A model generated the notes under the pieces. The model searched no databases, was not told the origin of the DNA, and was given only the letters and a program-made list of their open reading frames with translations. 64,000 bases of DNA from Lentibacillus sp. JNUCC-1 (GTDB taxonomy: Bacteria; Bacillota; Bacilli; Bacillales; Amphibacillaceae), in contig NZ_WHOH01000001.1 of the NCBI RefSeq assembly GCF_009741735.1, forward strand, positions 1,178,001 through 1,242,000. The letters are read 5' to 3'. Position numbers and translations under genes: made by a program. Positions 38,881-49,857 of this stretch are shown piece after piece. Within the stretch, counting starts at the first letter, position 1. Each line of letters begins with the position of its first letter.

Positions 38881-39426
38881 TCAATTGTTCGCTAGTTTCA
38901 TGCTGCGTTCAATACGCTCGAGTTTGCTGCTGATGGTTCCGTCAATGATGGTGTTGCCCATGCGGATTTTAATGCCGCCCAGTATTGAAGGGTCTACAAC
39001 CGGTGTGAAAATGACCGACTGTTTGCCAAACCGTTTGGCCACACTTTTTTCAAGGTTTGATAGTTCCTCAGAGGACAATTCGCGAACAGAATAAATTGTC
39101 GCTTCTCCAAGACCTCTTGACTCATTGACTCTGTCGACAAATTCATCAACAATCGCAGGCAGCAGATTAATACGGTGGCGTTCCACCAGTAGCTTAAGCG
39201 TATTTACAACAAGCACGGAGCAGGAATTGAACGTTTTGGCAACGAATGCCTTTTTGTCGTCCATCGAAAGACGTGGATGCGACAGAAAAGGGACAAGCTG
39301 CTGGTTATTCTCAAACACTGTTTTCAGTGTACGGAATTCTTCAACAAGCTCATCGATGGTACCCTTTTCGTTGCCCGACTGATACAGGGCATCGGCATAA
39401 CGTTTGGCTACCACGACCTCGCTCAT
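38881..39426 (-). CDS. atpH: F1Fo ATP synthase subunit delta
   Basis: The peripheral-stalk subunit, 181 residues: a six-helix N-terminal domain (VVAKRYADALYQSGNEKGT) and the C-terminal motif VDPSILGGIKIRMGNTIIDGTI. Its ATG overlaps the atpF stop by 4 bp. Confidence 0.96.
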   Translation of the reverse strand: MSEVVVAKRYADALYQSGNEKGTIDELVEEFRTLKTVFENNQQLVPFLSHPRLSMDDKKAFVAKTFNSCSVLVVNTLKLLVERHRINLLPAIVDEFVDRVNESRGLGEATIYSVRELSSEELSNLEKSVAKRFGKQSVIFTPVVDPSILGGIKIRMGNTIIDGTISSKLERIERSMKLANN

Positions 39427-39947
39427 TTTTCTCCTCCTGCTTCTTTGATGTATTCATCGATCAGTTTTTCCTGATCTTGTGCACTGATTTCTTTTTCAAT
39501 GACTTTACCAGCGATCATAACGGATAATGAAGCCACTTTGTCCTGGAGTTCCTGAAGTGCTTTTTCTTTCTCGTTATTGATCTCTTCTTGAGCGGCTGTT
39601 TTAATCCGCTCTGCCTCTTCACGTGCGGCAAGGACAATGTCTTTCTCTTGTCTTGTGCCGGCGTCTTTGGCATCTTCTATAATTTGCTGGGCTTCCTGCC
39701 TTGTTTGTTTCAATTGTTTAGCTGCTTCAGCGCGATCTTTCTCAGCTTCAGCACGGCTTTGCTCGGCTGTATCAATTTCACTGGCGATATGCTGTTCCCG
39801 TTTTTGCATCATATCAACAACGGGGCGCCAAGCGAATTTACCGACAAGCAGAAGCAGTACGATAAAGAAGACGAGCTGAAAGATCATGTCACCAACGTTC
39901 AGTCGGCCTACTGCATACAGCATTGTCATATCTGCTAACACATGCAC
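39423..39947 (-). CDS. atpF: F1Fo ATP synthase subunit b
   Basis: The peripheral-stalk membrane subunit, about 174 residues. The GTG at 39947 is favoured as start because AAAGGAG lies 8 nt upstream; an ATG 24 bp further upstream has no good site. One membrane helix (MIFQLVFFIVLLLLVGKF) is followed by a long charged coiled coil rich in EQSRAEAEKDRAEAAK-type heptads. Terminal overlap with atpH. Confidence 0.94.
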   Translation of the reverse strand: MHVLADMTMLYAVGRLNVGDMIFQLVFFIVLLLLVGKFAWRPVVDMMQKREQHIASEIDTAEQSRAEAEKDRAEAAKQLKQTRQEAQQIIEDAKDAGTRQEKDIVLAAREEAERIKTAAQEEINNEKEKALQELQDKVASLSVMIAGKVIEKEISAQDQEKLIDEYIKEAGGEK

Positions 39948-40062
39948 GTGTTCCACTCCTTTCACCTGCAATCAAGCCATTTGTCAGATTCCAAATCATT
40001 CATACCACAAACAACGGCGAAGGTTTACGTAATCTTCGCCATGTTGATGGTTCCGTATGTTC

Positions 40063-40308
<246 letters not shown>

Positions 40309-40363
40309 TTATAAATTCCTTTTTAAAAGGATTGAATCAATTGTTTACATTTTCAAGCGGCCT

Positions 40364-41478
<1,115 letters not shown>

Positions 41479-41680
41479 GATCGCTTTCTCCTTCAATGCT
41501 ACACAAAGCGCCCATTTAAAAATTGAAGGCAATAGTGAGCCTGTCCAGCTCTCTTGAAAAGCTTTTGCCTATCAGATCCGAATCACCCTTGAATTATGAA
41601 AACGGGAACATTCTTCACGCTATGTATTCCTTGTGCAAAAAATTTAACGAAATTGCAACCCTTGCCACCTACACGCTAGT

Positions 41681-41710
41681 AGTTTACCAATAGGTGCTGC
41701 CGGTTGTCAA
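41681..41710 (-). promoter_or_regulatory. SigA-type promoter of the atp operon
   Basis: On the minus strand, TTGACA (41705-41710), 18-bp spacer, TAAACT (41681-41686). The -35 box is perfect. It is about 200 bp before the atpI start. The remaining stretch 41720-41925 shows no gene. Confidence 0.6.
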
Positions 41711-41929
41711 TCACTTTAGGTCAGTCCTCCAAAACTACAATTCCGCTAAGCTGACTTGTCGCATCAACACTAAGTCATTATAAAGGAAAAACCACTCGTG
41801 TGAACGTGACATTTCTGTGAACAATCTTCCCACATTTTTATTCAATACTCCAAACCACTGTTTTACGATAAGTCGTCTTTTTTTCGTAGAGAGAGTTGCT
41901 TTAACAGTTAAAGCCTTCAATGAATGGTT

Positions 41930-42745
41930 GACACAAACTGCGAACTAATGAAAACTTGAATGACTGCTTCTGGCAACTAACCACCACAATGAGAGTATCG
42001 TGATTTGCGCTGCGGGAAGTCGCTTTCCGCGGGCACGGCCTCAGCCTCCTCGCGGAAAGACCACCGCTGTGGGGTCTTCGGACTCGTGCTGTTCCCGCAG
42101 TCAACCATGTATCGCGAAAAGCGCTATACACCACAAGGGGATGAAAATAGATGTAGGGTGGCGATACTAGTGCTACGGCTGGATGAGGAAGGTCGATACT
42201 CCTTGGTGCCTTAGAGCCCTACCCGCAGTCTGACTCCTTCGACCACGGCGCATCACTTATTGTTGCTCCCTTTCGGGAAGCACTCATGGTAGATTAACCC
42301 TATTCTGGTTGTTGCGCCAGCCTTAATAAATAACGGATGCCGTATGTCTTAGGAAGGAGATCAAGAACACATTATCTTACTAACCTAAATGCACCAATAC
42401 AGCGACGCTCTCATCTTAGTTTTTTTAAAAAACATGAGCTGCGTCTACTTAAATATTGTCTTTTTGCGATTCTTAAGAGATTTAATTTTCATGGTAGGAG
42501 TCGACTTCCCTCCGCTCCAATCACTCTATTTATTCAGTGGCTTGGACGGTTCTACTCATAATAAGAGCTGGAAAACTGATTTCTCATATCCAGCTCGGGG
42601 AAAACACGGAGACTCCTGTGGGAGCAAAAGCCTAGATGAGACCCCGGAGGTCGTCAGACCGAGGAGGCTCATCAGCGCCCACTGGACGCGGAGTGTTTTC
42701 CCCGAGCGATTGCCAGAGGCAGTCATAAGTTAGTTCGCAGTTTAC
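41930..42745. repeat. Composite MITE-like element, copy 6 (with 395-bp insert, no IS)
   Basis: Ends GACACAAACTGCGAAC (41930-41945) and GTTCGCAGTTTAC (42733-42745) are inverted. The family-2 module runs 42005-42100 and resumes after the insert at 42496; the family-1 module is at 42592-42715. The sequence across 42051-42066 is the uninterrupted version of the IS target in copy 1. The element lies between the atp operon and the terminator of the Vpr-like gene. Confidence 0.8.
42101..42495. repeat. 395-bp inserted sequence, copy B
   Basis: Same length and about 99% identical to 2147-2541, in the same site of the host module and the same orientation. It may have moved together with its host element rather than independently. 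No gene is visible. Confidence 0.6.
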
Positions 42746-42797
42746 ATAAACTAAGTCTTAATAAATAACAGCTGTCTAAATGAAGACGGTTTAATAT

Positions 42798-42843
42798 AAA
42801 AAGCCAAAAGGGGCTTTATTCGATCCATTCCTTTTGGCTTTTT
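42798..42843 (-). terminator. Terminator of the Vpr-like protease gene
   Basis: Stem AAAAAGCCAAAAGG / CCTTTTGGCTTTTT around an 18-nt loop; T-rich tail on the minus strand. Confidence 0.88.
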
Positions 42844-42850
42844 ACTTTTT

Positions 42851-45094
42851 TTAGTGGGATGGCGGTATGAATATGTCTGTTTCGATTGTTTCGATCGTAC
42901 CGTCTGCCAGTTCCATAATAATCATGCCTTTATACTCACCTGGAGGACCGATTTCTTTTTTGTTCATTTCACCTTTATTTAATCCCTGTTTGACGTCTCG
43001 GTCTTCCAGTAATACACGTTCATGAATGAGTGTGTGTGGATTGTATAAGTCAATCTTTAAGTCTTTAACATCCTCTGTCATATAATATTGGTAGGTATAC
43101 GCATCAGCTGAAAAAGGTTTTAGTGTGACCCCGATCCCCATCGCTTTCGGATAGTCGGCTGTCTGGTTCATGTATAGGTACGGAATGTGAAAGGTTTCGG
43201 ATCCTTCCTTTAACTGCAAATACCCTTGATGAAGGCCGCTGTCCTGACGCATCGATGTGACTGTCATTCCGATGGAGATGGTTGCTGTTTCATGCGGTGG
43301 GACCGTAAACGTTTTAGGAAGGTCCCACACGACACCAGCTTCTTTCTTCGGCATGACAAACGTGTATGTGAGACTTTCATCACTCACATTTTCAATCGTA
43401 AGATCGATGGTTTCCTTTTGGCTGTAGTCCGCAAATTTCCCATAGGTTAAAAATCCCTCGTGTATAATTGTATCTGTTGTGCGGGCTTGATCAAGTTGGA
43501 TGTCGCCTGCTCCTTGTTCTATTGGAGTGAGACGTTTGCCTGTGGGATCTGCAAGCGGGTTTGCGGTTGTTGTGAGTGCATTGGTCAGTTTTTTATTTGA
43601 CCAGTCTGGATGGGCTTCTTTTAAGACTGCCAATGCCCCTGCCACGTGCGGTGCTGCCATGCTTGTGCCCTGAAGCTCTTTATAGCCTCCTGGAACGGTA
43701 CTCCATATATTGGCGCCCGGCGCTGAAATTTCCGGCTTAATATTCCAACTGACCGTTACTGGACCACGTGAACTAAAGGCTGCCATATGTTTCTCAGTGG
43801 TGCTATAGACCGTTTCCAGATATAAATGATCACGGTCTGCCATTGCTTTGATGAGCGCCTCACCAGCTTTTTTTGAAATACCGGCAGCAGGAATCGAAAT
43901 CGGTTTTTCCCCAGCTACAGAGCCTTGAAATGAGCCATCTTCCTTATTCATCACCAGCAGAGCTTTTGCCCCTTTTGCCTCGGCTTCCTGTGCCAACTCA
44001 TAAAAAGGGGTTTGACCACGTTTAGTCAGTACTATGTGGTCGGTCACATTACGGGAGGGATCTGTCAGCTCCGCAAAAGGGAAATCTTTTGACAGGGCCC
44101 ATGGAACTGAACCCCGCATAGGCTGGAGCGCAATGTCCTGATCCAGAACAGGCACATATAATTCAGGCATCATGGTTTTCGGTGCAGTGGCGCCGACACT
44201 CAAAGCATTTACAGCTGTCGCCGGTGAGCCAACTGTCCAATCACCAGGTCCGTCGTTGCCATTTGCGATGACAATCATGGTGCCTTTCTCTGTGGCCCTG
44301 TTGACGGCCTGGCTGGTCGGGTAATCAGGCCCATTGATGGCGTTGCCAAGCGACAGATTAACCACGTCCATTCCGTCTCTCACAGCTTCCTCAAGCGCTG
44401 CGATTACCTGTACTGATGTGCCCTGCCCACCAGGGCCAAGCGCTCTGTAAGCATAGAGTTCAGCATCTGGTGCGACCCCTTTAAGTGCCCCATCGCCCGC
44501 AATAATGCCTGCCACGTGTGTACCATGGATGGTCGGGATCCCCTCAGAGACTTGGGTTTCCATAGGTTCATCATCCAAATCAACCAAGTCATACCCACCC
44601 TTGTAATTGTCAGCCAGATCCGGATGGTTGAAGTCTATCCCTGTATCTATGACGCCAACTTTCACGCCTTTTCCTGTAAATGGTGTCGTATTCAAATCTC
44701 CGGGGATCACCTGAGGATTGATGAGGGCATCTTGTTCTGATACTGGGCCAGGGAGAGACGCCTTAACCGGCAATTCCGCTTGTGAAGCAGCAAGGTCTCC
44801 GTGGGGATGGTTATAGGTTGTGACAGGGTGGATCGTTTTTATAAAATCGTGGGATGCGATCCGGGCCATTTTTTCCTGGGGGCCTTTCACTGCCACTGCT
44901 TGAAGCAGCAAGTCATAAACATCCACCACTTCTATGTATGGGTGATGGCTCACGATGATTTTAGCACGCTCAGCAGGATCCCCTTCCACTTCCAAGATCA
45001 TTGTTTTCTGATTCTCATGATCGGGAGCAGATTGCACGGTGGCAAAAGGTATCATCATGGTCATCATCACAGAGACTATTAACAAAAAACGCAT
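42851..45094 (-). CDS. Secreted subtilisin-like serine protease (Vpr-like, S8 with PA domain)
   Basis: A preproprotein of 747 residues. It has a signal peptide (MRFLLIVSVMMTMMIPFATVQS) and an inhibitor I9-type propeptide to about residue 100. The S8 domain has the catalytic Asp in VGVIDTGIDFNHPDL, His in HGTHVAGIIAG and Ser in GTSMAAPHVAG. A PA insertion (about 345-430) splits the catalytic domain, as in B. subtilis Vpr. A beta-sandwich C-terminal region follows with no cell-wall anchor. It degrades extracellular protein. It stands alone, with its own terminator, between the atp operon and mnaA, where B. subtilis has no protease gene. Confidence 0.93.
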   Translation of the reverse strand: MRFLLIVSVMMTMMIPFATVQSAPDHENQKTMILEVEGDPAERAKIIVSHHPYIEVVDVYDLLLQAVAVKGPQEKMARIASHDFIKTIHPVTTYNHPHGDLAASQAELPVKASLPGPVSEQDALINPQVIPGDLNTTPFTGKGVKVGVIDTGIDFNHPDLADNYKGGYDLVDLDDEPMETQVSEGIPTIHGTHVAGIIAGDGALKGVAPDAELYAYRALGPGGQGTSVQVIAALEEAVRDGMDVVNLSLGNAINGPDYPTSQAVNRATEKGTMIVIANGNDGPGDWTVGSPATAVNALSVGATAPKTMMPELYVPVLDQDIALQPMRGSVPWALSKDFPFAELTDPSRNVTDHIVLTKRGQTPFYELAQEAEAKGAKALLVMNKEDGSFQGSVAGEKPISIPAAGISKKAGEALIKAMADRDHLYLETVYSTTEKHMAAFSSRGPVTVSWNIKPEISAPGANIWSTVPGGYKELQGTSMAAPHVAGALAVLKEAHPDWSNKKLTNALTTTANPLADPTGKRLTPIEQGAGDIQLDQARTTDTIIHEGFLTYGKFADYSQKETIDLTIENVSDESLTYTFVMPKKEAGVVWDLPKTFTVPPHETATISIGMTVTSMRQDSGLHQGYLQLKEGSETFHIPYLYMNQTADYPKAMGIGVTLKPFSADAYTYQYYMTEDVKDLKIDLYNPHTLIHERVLLEDRDVKQGLNKGEMNKKEIGPPGEYKGMIIMELADGTIETIETDIFIPPSH

Positions 45095-45175
45095 ATGCTA
45101 CCCTCCCTTTTCAGATAGATGTAGTATTTGAAAATGAGAGCGATAATATGTAAGGATTTTGATCGTTTTGTAATG

Positions 45176-45212
45176 AAAAAGACCTGATACGCACGTGGTA
45201 ACAGGTCTTTTT
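45176..45212 (-). terminator. Terminator of mnaA
   Basis: Stem AAAAAGACCTG / CAGGTCTTTTT, symmetrical, so it may act in both directions. It lies 9 bp past the stop. Confidence 0.88.
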
Positions 45213-45220
45213 CTATGGAT

Positions 45221-46344
45221 TTATTGGTTGGCAAAATAGGACTTGATGGCATCGGCGATACGTGCGGATGCTTGCCCATCACCGTACGGGTTTGCTGCTT
45301 TAGCCATTTTTTTATATTCAAGGCCATCTGTCAGCAGCTCGTCCGCCAGATTAAAGATTGTATCTTCATCAGTGCCGGCCAGTTTCAAGGTGCCTGCTGC
45401 AATGCCTTCCGGACGTTCTGTCGTATCACGCAGCACAAGCACTGGTACACCAAGTGAAGGCGCCTCTTCCTGCACCCCGCCGGAATCGGTCAGAATCAAG
45501 TGGGCCCTGCTGGCGAAATTGTGGAAATCCACCACGCTGAGGGGGCGATCAATTGAATGCGGTCATCTTTACCCAGTATTTCGTCTGCAGTCTGTCGGAC
45601 CATAGGGTTTAAATGGACCGGGTAGATCACATGAATATCCTTATGCGTCTCTACCAACCGCTTGATCGCCCGAAACATCTGCTGCATGTTGGCGCCAAGG
45701 TTTTCTCTGCGATGAGCCGTCATGAGAACAAGACGTTTGTCCTCTATCGCATCGAGAATAGGACTATTGTAATCATCCTTCACCGTTGTTTTCAGGGCAT
45801 CGATAGCCGTGTTGCCTGTAACAACAATCGTTTCAGGATCTTTGTTTTCTTCAAGCAAATTCTCTTTGGCTTGCTCTGTCGGAGAAAAATGCAAGTCTGC
45901 CATCACACCTGTAAGTTGACGATTCATTTCCTCAGGGTATGGACTGTATTTATTCCACGTGCGGAGCCCTGCTTCAACGTGTCCAATCGCGATCTGATTG
46001 TAATAGGCGGCAAGGGACGCAGCAAAAGTTGTGCTCGTATCCCCGTGCACAAGTACGATATCCGGCTGTGCCTCTTTCATCACTGTGTCCAGACCTTCCA
46101 GCGCCCTCGTTGTGATCTGGGCAAGGGTCTGCTTGTCCTTCATAATATTGAGATCATAATCTGGCTGAATGTCAAAAATACCGAGGACCTGGTCAAGCAT
46201 TTCCCGGTGCTGGGCCGTCACAGTTACGATGGACTCAAATTGATCAGGGCGTTTGTTCAATTCTAGAACAAGCGGCGCCATTTTAATCGCTTCAGGCCGC
46301 GTCCCAAAGATTGACATCACTTTAATGCGTTTTTCCATTATCAT
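45221..46344 (-). CDS. mnaA: UDP-N-acetylglucosamine 2-epimerase (non-hydrolysing), frameshifted
   Basis: Interconverts UDP-GlcNAc and UDP-ManNAc for teichoic acid linkage units. The start is the ATG at 46344 with GGAG 5 nt before. Fragment 1 has VMSIFGTRPEAIKMAPLVLEL, VHGDTSTTFAASLAAYY, GHVEAGLRTWNKYSPYPEE and TAHRRENLG. Fragment 2 (45221-45535) has ILTDSGGVQEEAPSLGVPVL. One G missing from the G5 run at 45541-45545 breaks the frame; corrected, it reads LIAPLSVVDFHNFAS with 374 residues in total. It follows upp by 42 bp, the Bacillus order. Confidence 0.93.
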
Positions 46345-46386
46345 GTACACTCCATTACGTCATATTTTCCTATGTCGCATGTGCTT

Positions 46387-47016
46387 TTATTTGGTGCCGA
46401 ACAATCTGTCACCAGCGTCACCAAGACCTGGAATAATGTAGCCTTTTTCATCGAGCTTCTCATCTAGTGCTCCCAGGTAAATGTCAACATCAGGATGTTC
46501 TTTTTTGATGACTTCCACACCTTCAGGAGCAGCAATCAGGCACATCAGGCGAATATGTTGAGCGCCGCGCTTTTTCAGAGAATGAATAGCGTCGTTGGCA
46601 GAGCCTCCGGTGGCGAGCATTGGATCAATGACGATGAGCTCACGGTCTTGAATATCGGACGGCATCTTAAAATAGTATTCGTGCGGCTGCAATGTTTCCG
46701 GATCACGGTACAATCCCACATGGCCAACACGCGCTGCCGGAATCAGTTTACGAACACCATCAACCATACCGAGTCCTGCTCTCAGGATCGGAACAAGACC
46801 AATTTTCTTTCCGGCCAGAACTTTGGCTTGGGTTTCCATAACAGGGGTCTCAATCGTTTTTTCCTGGATAGGCAGGTTGCGCGTAATTTCAAAAGCCATC
46901 AGCATTGCCACTTCATCGACCAGCTCACGAAATTCTTTTGTTCCAGTATTTTTATCACGAATATACGTCAATTTATGTTGGATCAGCGGGTGGTCCAGTA
47001 CGTGTACATGTCCCAT
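46387..47016 (-). CDS. upp: Uracil phosphoribosyltransferase
   Basis: Salvages uracil with PRPP to UMP. 209 residues, full length: [40 protein letters not shown], the PRPP loop [16 protein letters not shown] and the C-terminal [13 protein letters not shown]. Upstream lie array 2 and the glyA terminator. Confidence 0.97.
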   Translation of the reverse strand: MGHVHVLDHPLIQHKLTYIRDKNTGTKEFRELVDEVAMLMAFEITRNLPIQEKTIETPVMETQAKVLAGKKIGLVPILRAGLGMVDGVRKLIPAARVGHVGLYRDPETLQPHEYYFKMPSDIQDRELIVIDPMLATGGSANDAIHSLKKRGAQHIRLMCLIAAPEGVEVIKKEHPDVDIYLGALDEKLDEKGYIIPGLGDAGDRLFGTK

Positions 47017-47170
47017 CGTTCAACACTCCCATATTTTTTATTTGCATCCTGTAAATTGTACAGAAAAAAGGCTTTTGATTCAACCGATTACCCGGAATGT
47101 TTGTCAGCGAGTCGGGGTGTATTGAGGTAAACACGGGAGCGGCTGGGATATGCGCCCTTGTTTGGGGATT

Positions 47171-47449
47171 TGCACATTCATTTTCGGATATGCACATTCA
47201 ATTCCGGATTTGCACATTCAATCCCGGATATGCACATTCATTCCCAGATATGCACATTCGTTCTCGGATTTGCACATTCAATCCCGAATATGCACATTCA
47301 ATCCCGAATATGCACATTCAATCCCGGATATGCACATTCATTCCCAGATATGCACATTCAGCCGCGGTTTTGCACATTCAATCCCAGATATGCACATTCA
47401 GCCGCGGATTTGCACATTCAATCCCAGATATGCACATTCAGCCCCACCA
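47171..47449. repeat. 20-bp-phased TGCACATTC array 2 (14 units)
   Basis: TGCACATTC occurs at 47171 and then every 20 bp to 47431, 14 positions, all exact. Spacers are variants of AATCCCGGATA, ATTCCCAGATA and AGCCGCGGATT. It lies between the glyA terminator and upp. Its open frames (HSIPDMHIHSQICTF-like) are a by-product of the period. Confidence 0.95.
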
Positions 47450-47453
47450 CACC

Positions 47454-47486
47454 GAAAAAAGACATCCGACCCCGGATGTCTTTTCT
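47454..47486 (-). terminator. Terminator of glyA
   Basis: Stem AAAAGACATCCG / CGGATGTCTTTT with a 4-nt loop; T-tail on the minus strand. Confidence 0.9.
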
Positions 47487-47492
47487 CCTTCA

Positions 47493-48726
47493 TTATGCGT
47501 ACAGTACGAACTTGCCGGTAAGGGCATCGACTCTTGACCGGGAAGTTTCGAGCTGTTGCTTGTCCTCATGGTTTTTGAGTGTATCAGCAATGATGCTGGC
47601 GATTTCTTTCATATCTTCTGTTCCAAAGCCGCGTGTTGTGACAGCTGCCGTGCCAATTCTGACACCACTTGTGACAAAAGGACTTTCCGTGTCAAACGGG
47701 ATGGTGTTTTTGTTCGTTGTGATCCCGATATCGTCTAAAACTTCCTCGGCGATTTTACCAGTCAAATTGAGCGGTTTGACGTCCATTAACAGCAAATGGT
47801 TGTCTGTTCCACCTGAAACGACGCGAAGGCCTTCTTCCTGCAGTGCTTCTGCCAAGGCTTTAGCGTTGTCAACAATGTGCTGGGCATATGTCTTGAACTC
47901 GTCTGACAGAGCCTCTTTAAAAGAAACAGCCTTCGCAGCAATCACGTGCATAAGAGGGCCGCCCTGCATGCCCGGGAATACAGATTTATCGATCTTTTTG
48001 GCATCGTCTGCTTTACATAGAATCATCCCCCGCGTGGTCCACGGAGCGTTTTATGTGTGGTTGTGGTCACAAAGTCTGCATATGGAACCGGATTCTGATG
48101 CAAACCAGCGGCCACAAGACCGGCAATATGGGCCATGTCCACCATGAGATATGCGCCAACTTCATCGGCGATCTCGCGGAACTTTGCAAAGTCTATTTCA
48201 CGTGAATAGGCGCTTGCCCCTGTTACGATCATTTTCGGCTTGACCTCTTTTGCTTTTTGCAAAACATGGTCATAATCAAGTTGCTCTGTCTTTTCTTCCA
48301 CACCATAATCAACAAAGTTATAAAGTTTACCACTGAAATTGACTGGGCTTCCGTGGGTTAAATGACCCCGTGACTCAGATTCATGCCAAGTACTGTATCC
48401 CCGGGTTCAAGAAACGCTTGGTAAACCGCCATGTTCGCCTGAGCACCAGAGTGGGGCTGAACGTTGGCATGTTCTGCGCCGAAAAGGGCTTTTGCACGGT
48501 CACGCGCCAGATTTTCCACGATGTCAACGTATTCACAGCCGCCGTAATAGCGGCGACCTGGATAACCTTCAGCATATTTGTTCGTTAATACAGAACCCAT
48601 TGCTTCCATAACAGCTACTGATACAAAATTTTCTGAGGCGATCAGTTCGATCTTATCCTGCTGGCGTTTTTTCTCCTTGTTGATGGCTTCAAACACTTCA
48701 TTGTCTGCTTGTTGTAAATGTTTCAT
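47493..48726 (-). CDS. glyA: Serine hydroxymethyltransferase, two frameshifts
   Basis: PLP enzyme converting serine and tetrahydrofolate to glycine and methylene-THF. The start is the ATG at 48726 ([15 protein letters not shown]) behind GGGAGG. Three fragments (48358-48726, 48023-48301, 47493-48026) are joined by adding one C at the C4 run 48366-48369 (restoring [21 protein letters not shown]) and one at the C5 run 48027-48031 (restoring [14 protein letters not shown]). The PLP Lys is in [14 protein letters not shown]. Corrected length is 411 residues, normal for the family. Confidence 0.94.
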
Positions 48727-48793
48727 ATGTAAACCTCCCAAATAGATTAAGTGATGCCAAAAGAAATCCCCTTAACAGGGGACCGTCAAAGCA

Positions 48794-49354
48794 TTAAGAT
48801 TCCTTTGACGGGTATTGGGCGCGAGCGCCGCCAATCAGTTTCGGCCGGGTTACCGCAAATGATGCGCGTGCATCACCGACAGTATCTTGTCCAAATCTGA
48901 GCGGAACAGCCACGTGCTTTAGATGCATCCCGATCATGGTTTCTCCAATATCAAGACCAGCATCTGCTTTAATGGATTCCACCAGAACAGGATCTTCCAT
49001 CTTGCTAAAGGCACAGGCTGCCATTGAGCCGCCTGCGTTTGGGACAGGAACTGCAGTGACTTCAGTGAGTTCGAGATCGAGCATGGTATCACGTTCGACA
49101 ACAAGAGCCCGATTCAAATGTTCACAGCACTGAAAAGCCAGTCGCAAGTCTTTTCGGTCAACAAGCTTGGAAACGGCTTTATAAATGGTATCTGCTACTT
49201 CTTCACTTCCCGCTGAACCAATGGCTTTTCCGGTAATTTCACTTGTGGAGCAGCCAATCACAAACACGTCATCTTCTCTGAGTTTCTCTTCTCTCAGCCA
49301 ATTAGACACAATCACATCAATATCCTGTTCAATCTTTTGCATATCTGCAGTCAT
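48794..49354 (-). CDS. ywlG: YwlG family protein (TIGR01440, UPF0340)
   Basis: A cytosolic protein of 186 residues matching the YwlG family: VFVIGCSTSEITGKAIGSAGS, FQCCEHLNRALVVER and VPNAGGSMAACAFSKM. Its place between rpiB and glyA is conserved in Bacilli. The biochemical function is not known to me. It begins 15 bp after rpiB, and a small CCCCTTAACAGGGG hairpin separates it from glyA. Confidence 0.9.
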   Translation of the reverse strand: MTADMQKIEQDIDVIVSNWLREEKLREDDVFVIGCSTSEITGKAIGSAGSEEVADTIYKAVSKLVDRKDLRLAFQCCEHLNRALVVERDTMLDLELTEVTAVPVPNAGGSMAACAFSKMEDPVLVESIKADAGLDIGETMIGMHLKHVAVPLRFGQDTVGDARASFAVTRPKLIGGARAQYPSKES

Positions 49355-49369
49355 TAAAGCACATCCTTT

Positions 49370-49816
49370 TTAAAGATTTTTGCTCTCATATGCATCAATT
49401 TTACCTACACGGTTCTGATGGCGCCCGCCTTCAAATTCTGTTTCCAGAAATGCTTTGGCGACCTCTCTAGCCAGCCCTGGGCCAACGACACGCTCGCCCA
49501 TTGCAAGGACATTGGCATTGTTATGCTGTCGTGTGGCTTTAGCACTGAAGACATCGTGGGTCAGGGCACAGCGAATGCCTTTAACCTTATTGGCAGAAAT
49601 GGACATGCCTATGCCTGTGCCGCAGATAAAGATGCCCCGGTCAAACTCTCCTGAAGCAACACGTTCTGCAGCTGGCAGGGCATAATCCGGATAATCCACG
49701 GATGTGCCGCAATCACAGCCGGCATCTTCATATGAAATATTCATTTCATCAAGCAACCCTTTTATCTCTTTGCGAAGTTCAACACCGGCGTGATCAGATG
49801 TTAAAAGGACTTTCAT
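49370..49816 (-). CDS. rpiB: Ribose 5-phosphate isomerase B
   Basis: A protein of 148 residues of the RpiB/LacAB family: MKVLLTSDHAGVELRKEIKG, CGTSVDYPDYALPAAERV, ICGTGIGMSISANKVKGIRCAL (active-site Cys) and a C-terminal His/Arg region. Interconverts ribose and ribulose 5-phosphate. Confidence 0.94.
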   Translation of the reverse strand: MKVLLTSDHAGVELRKEIKGLLDEMNISYEDAGCDCGTSVDYPDYALPAAERVASGEFDRGIFICGTGIGMSISANKVKGIRCALTHDVFSAKATRQHNNANVLAMGERVVGPGLAREVAKAFLETEFEGGRHQNRVGKIDAYESKNL

Positions 49817-49857
49817 TTAAAACAGCTCCTTTAGTAAGGTATGGTGTCTATCTCTCA

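Noticed and set aside
41735..41920. A 61-codon minus-strand frame upstream of the atp promoter
   Set aside because: No ribosome site and no recognisable motif; the position is intergenic.
42851..45094. A second DnaA-box cluster near the Vpr-like gene, as known for vpr in B. subtilis
   Set aside because: No matches to TTATNCACA were found in the flanks of this gene.
47097..48147. A 329-codon plus-strand frame
   Set aside because: Starts in array 2 and then runs antisense through glyA, which is clearly coding on the other strand.
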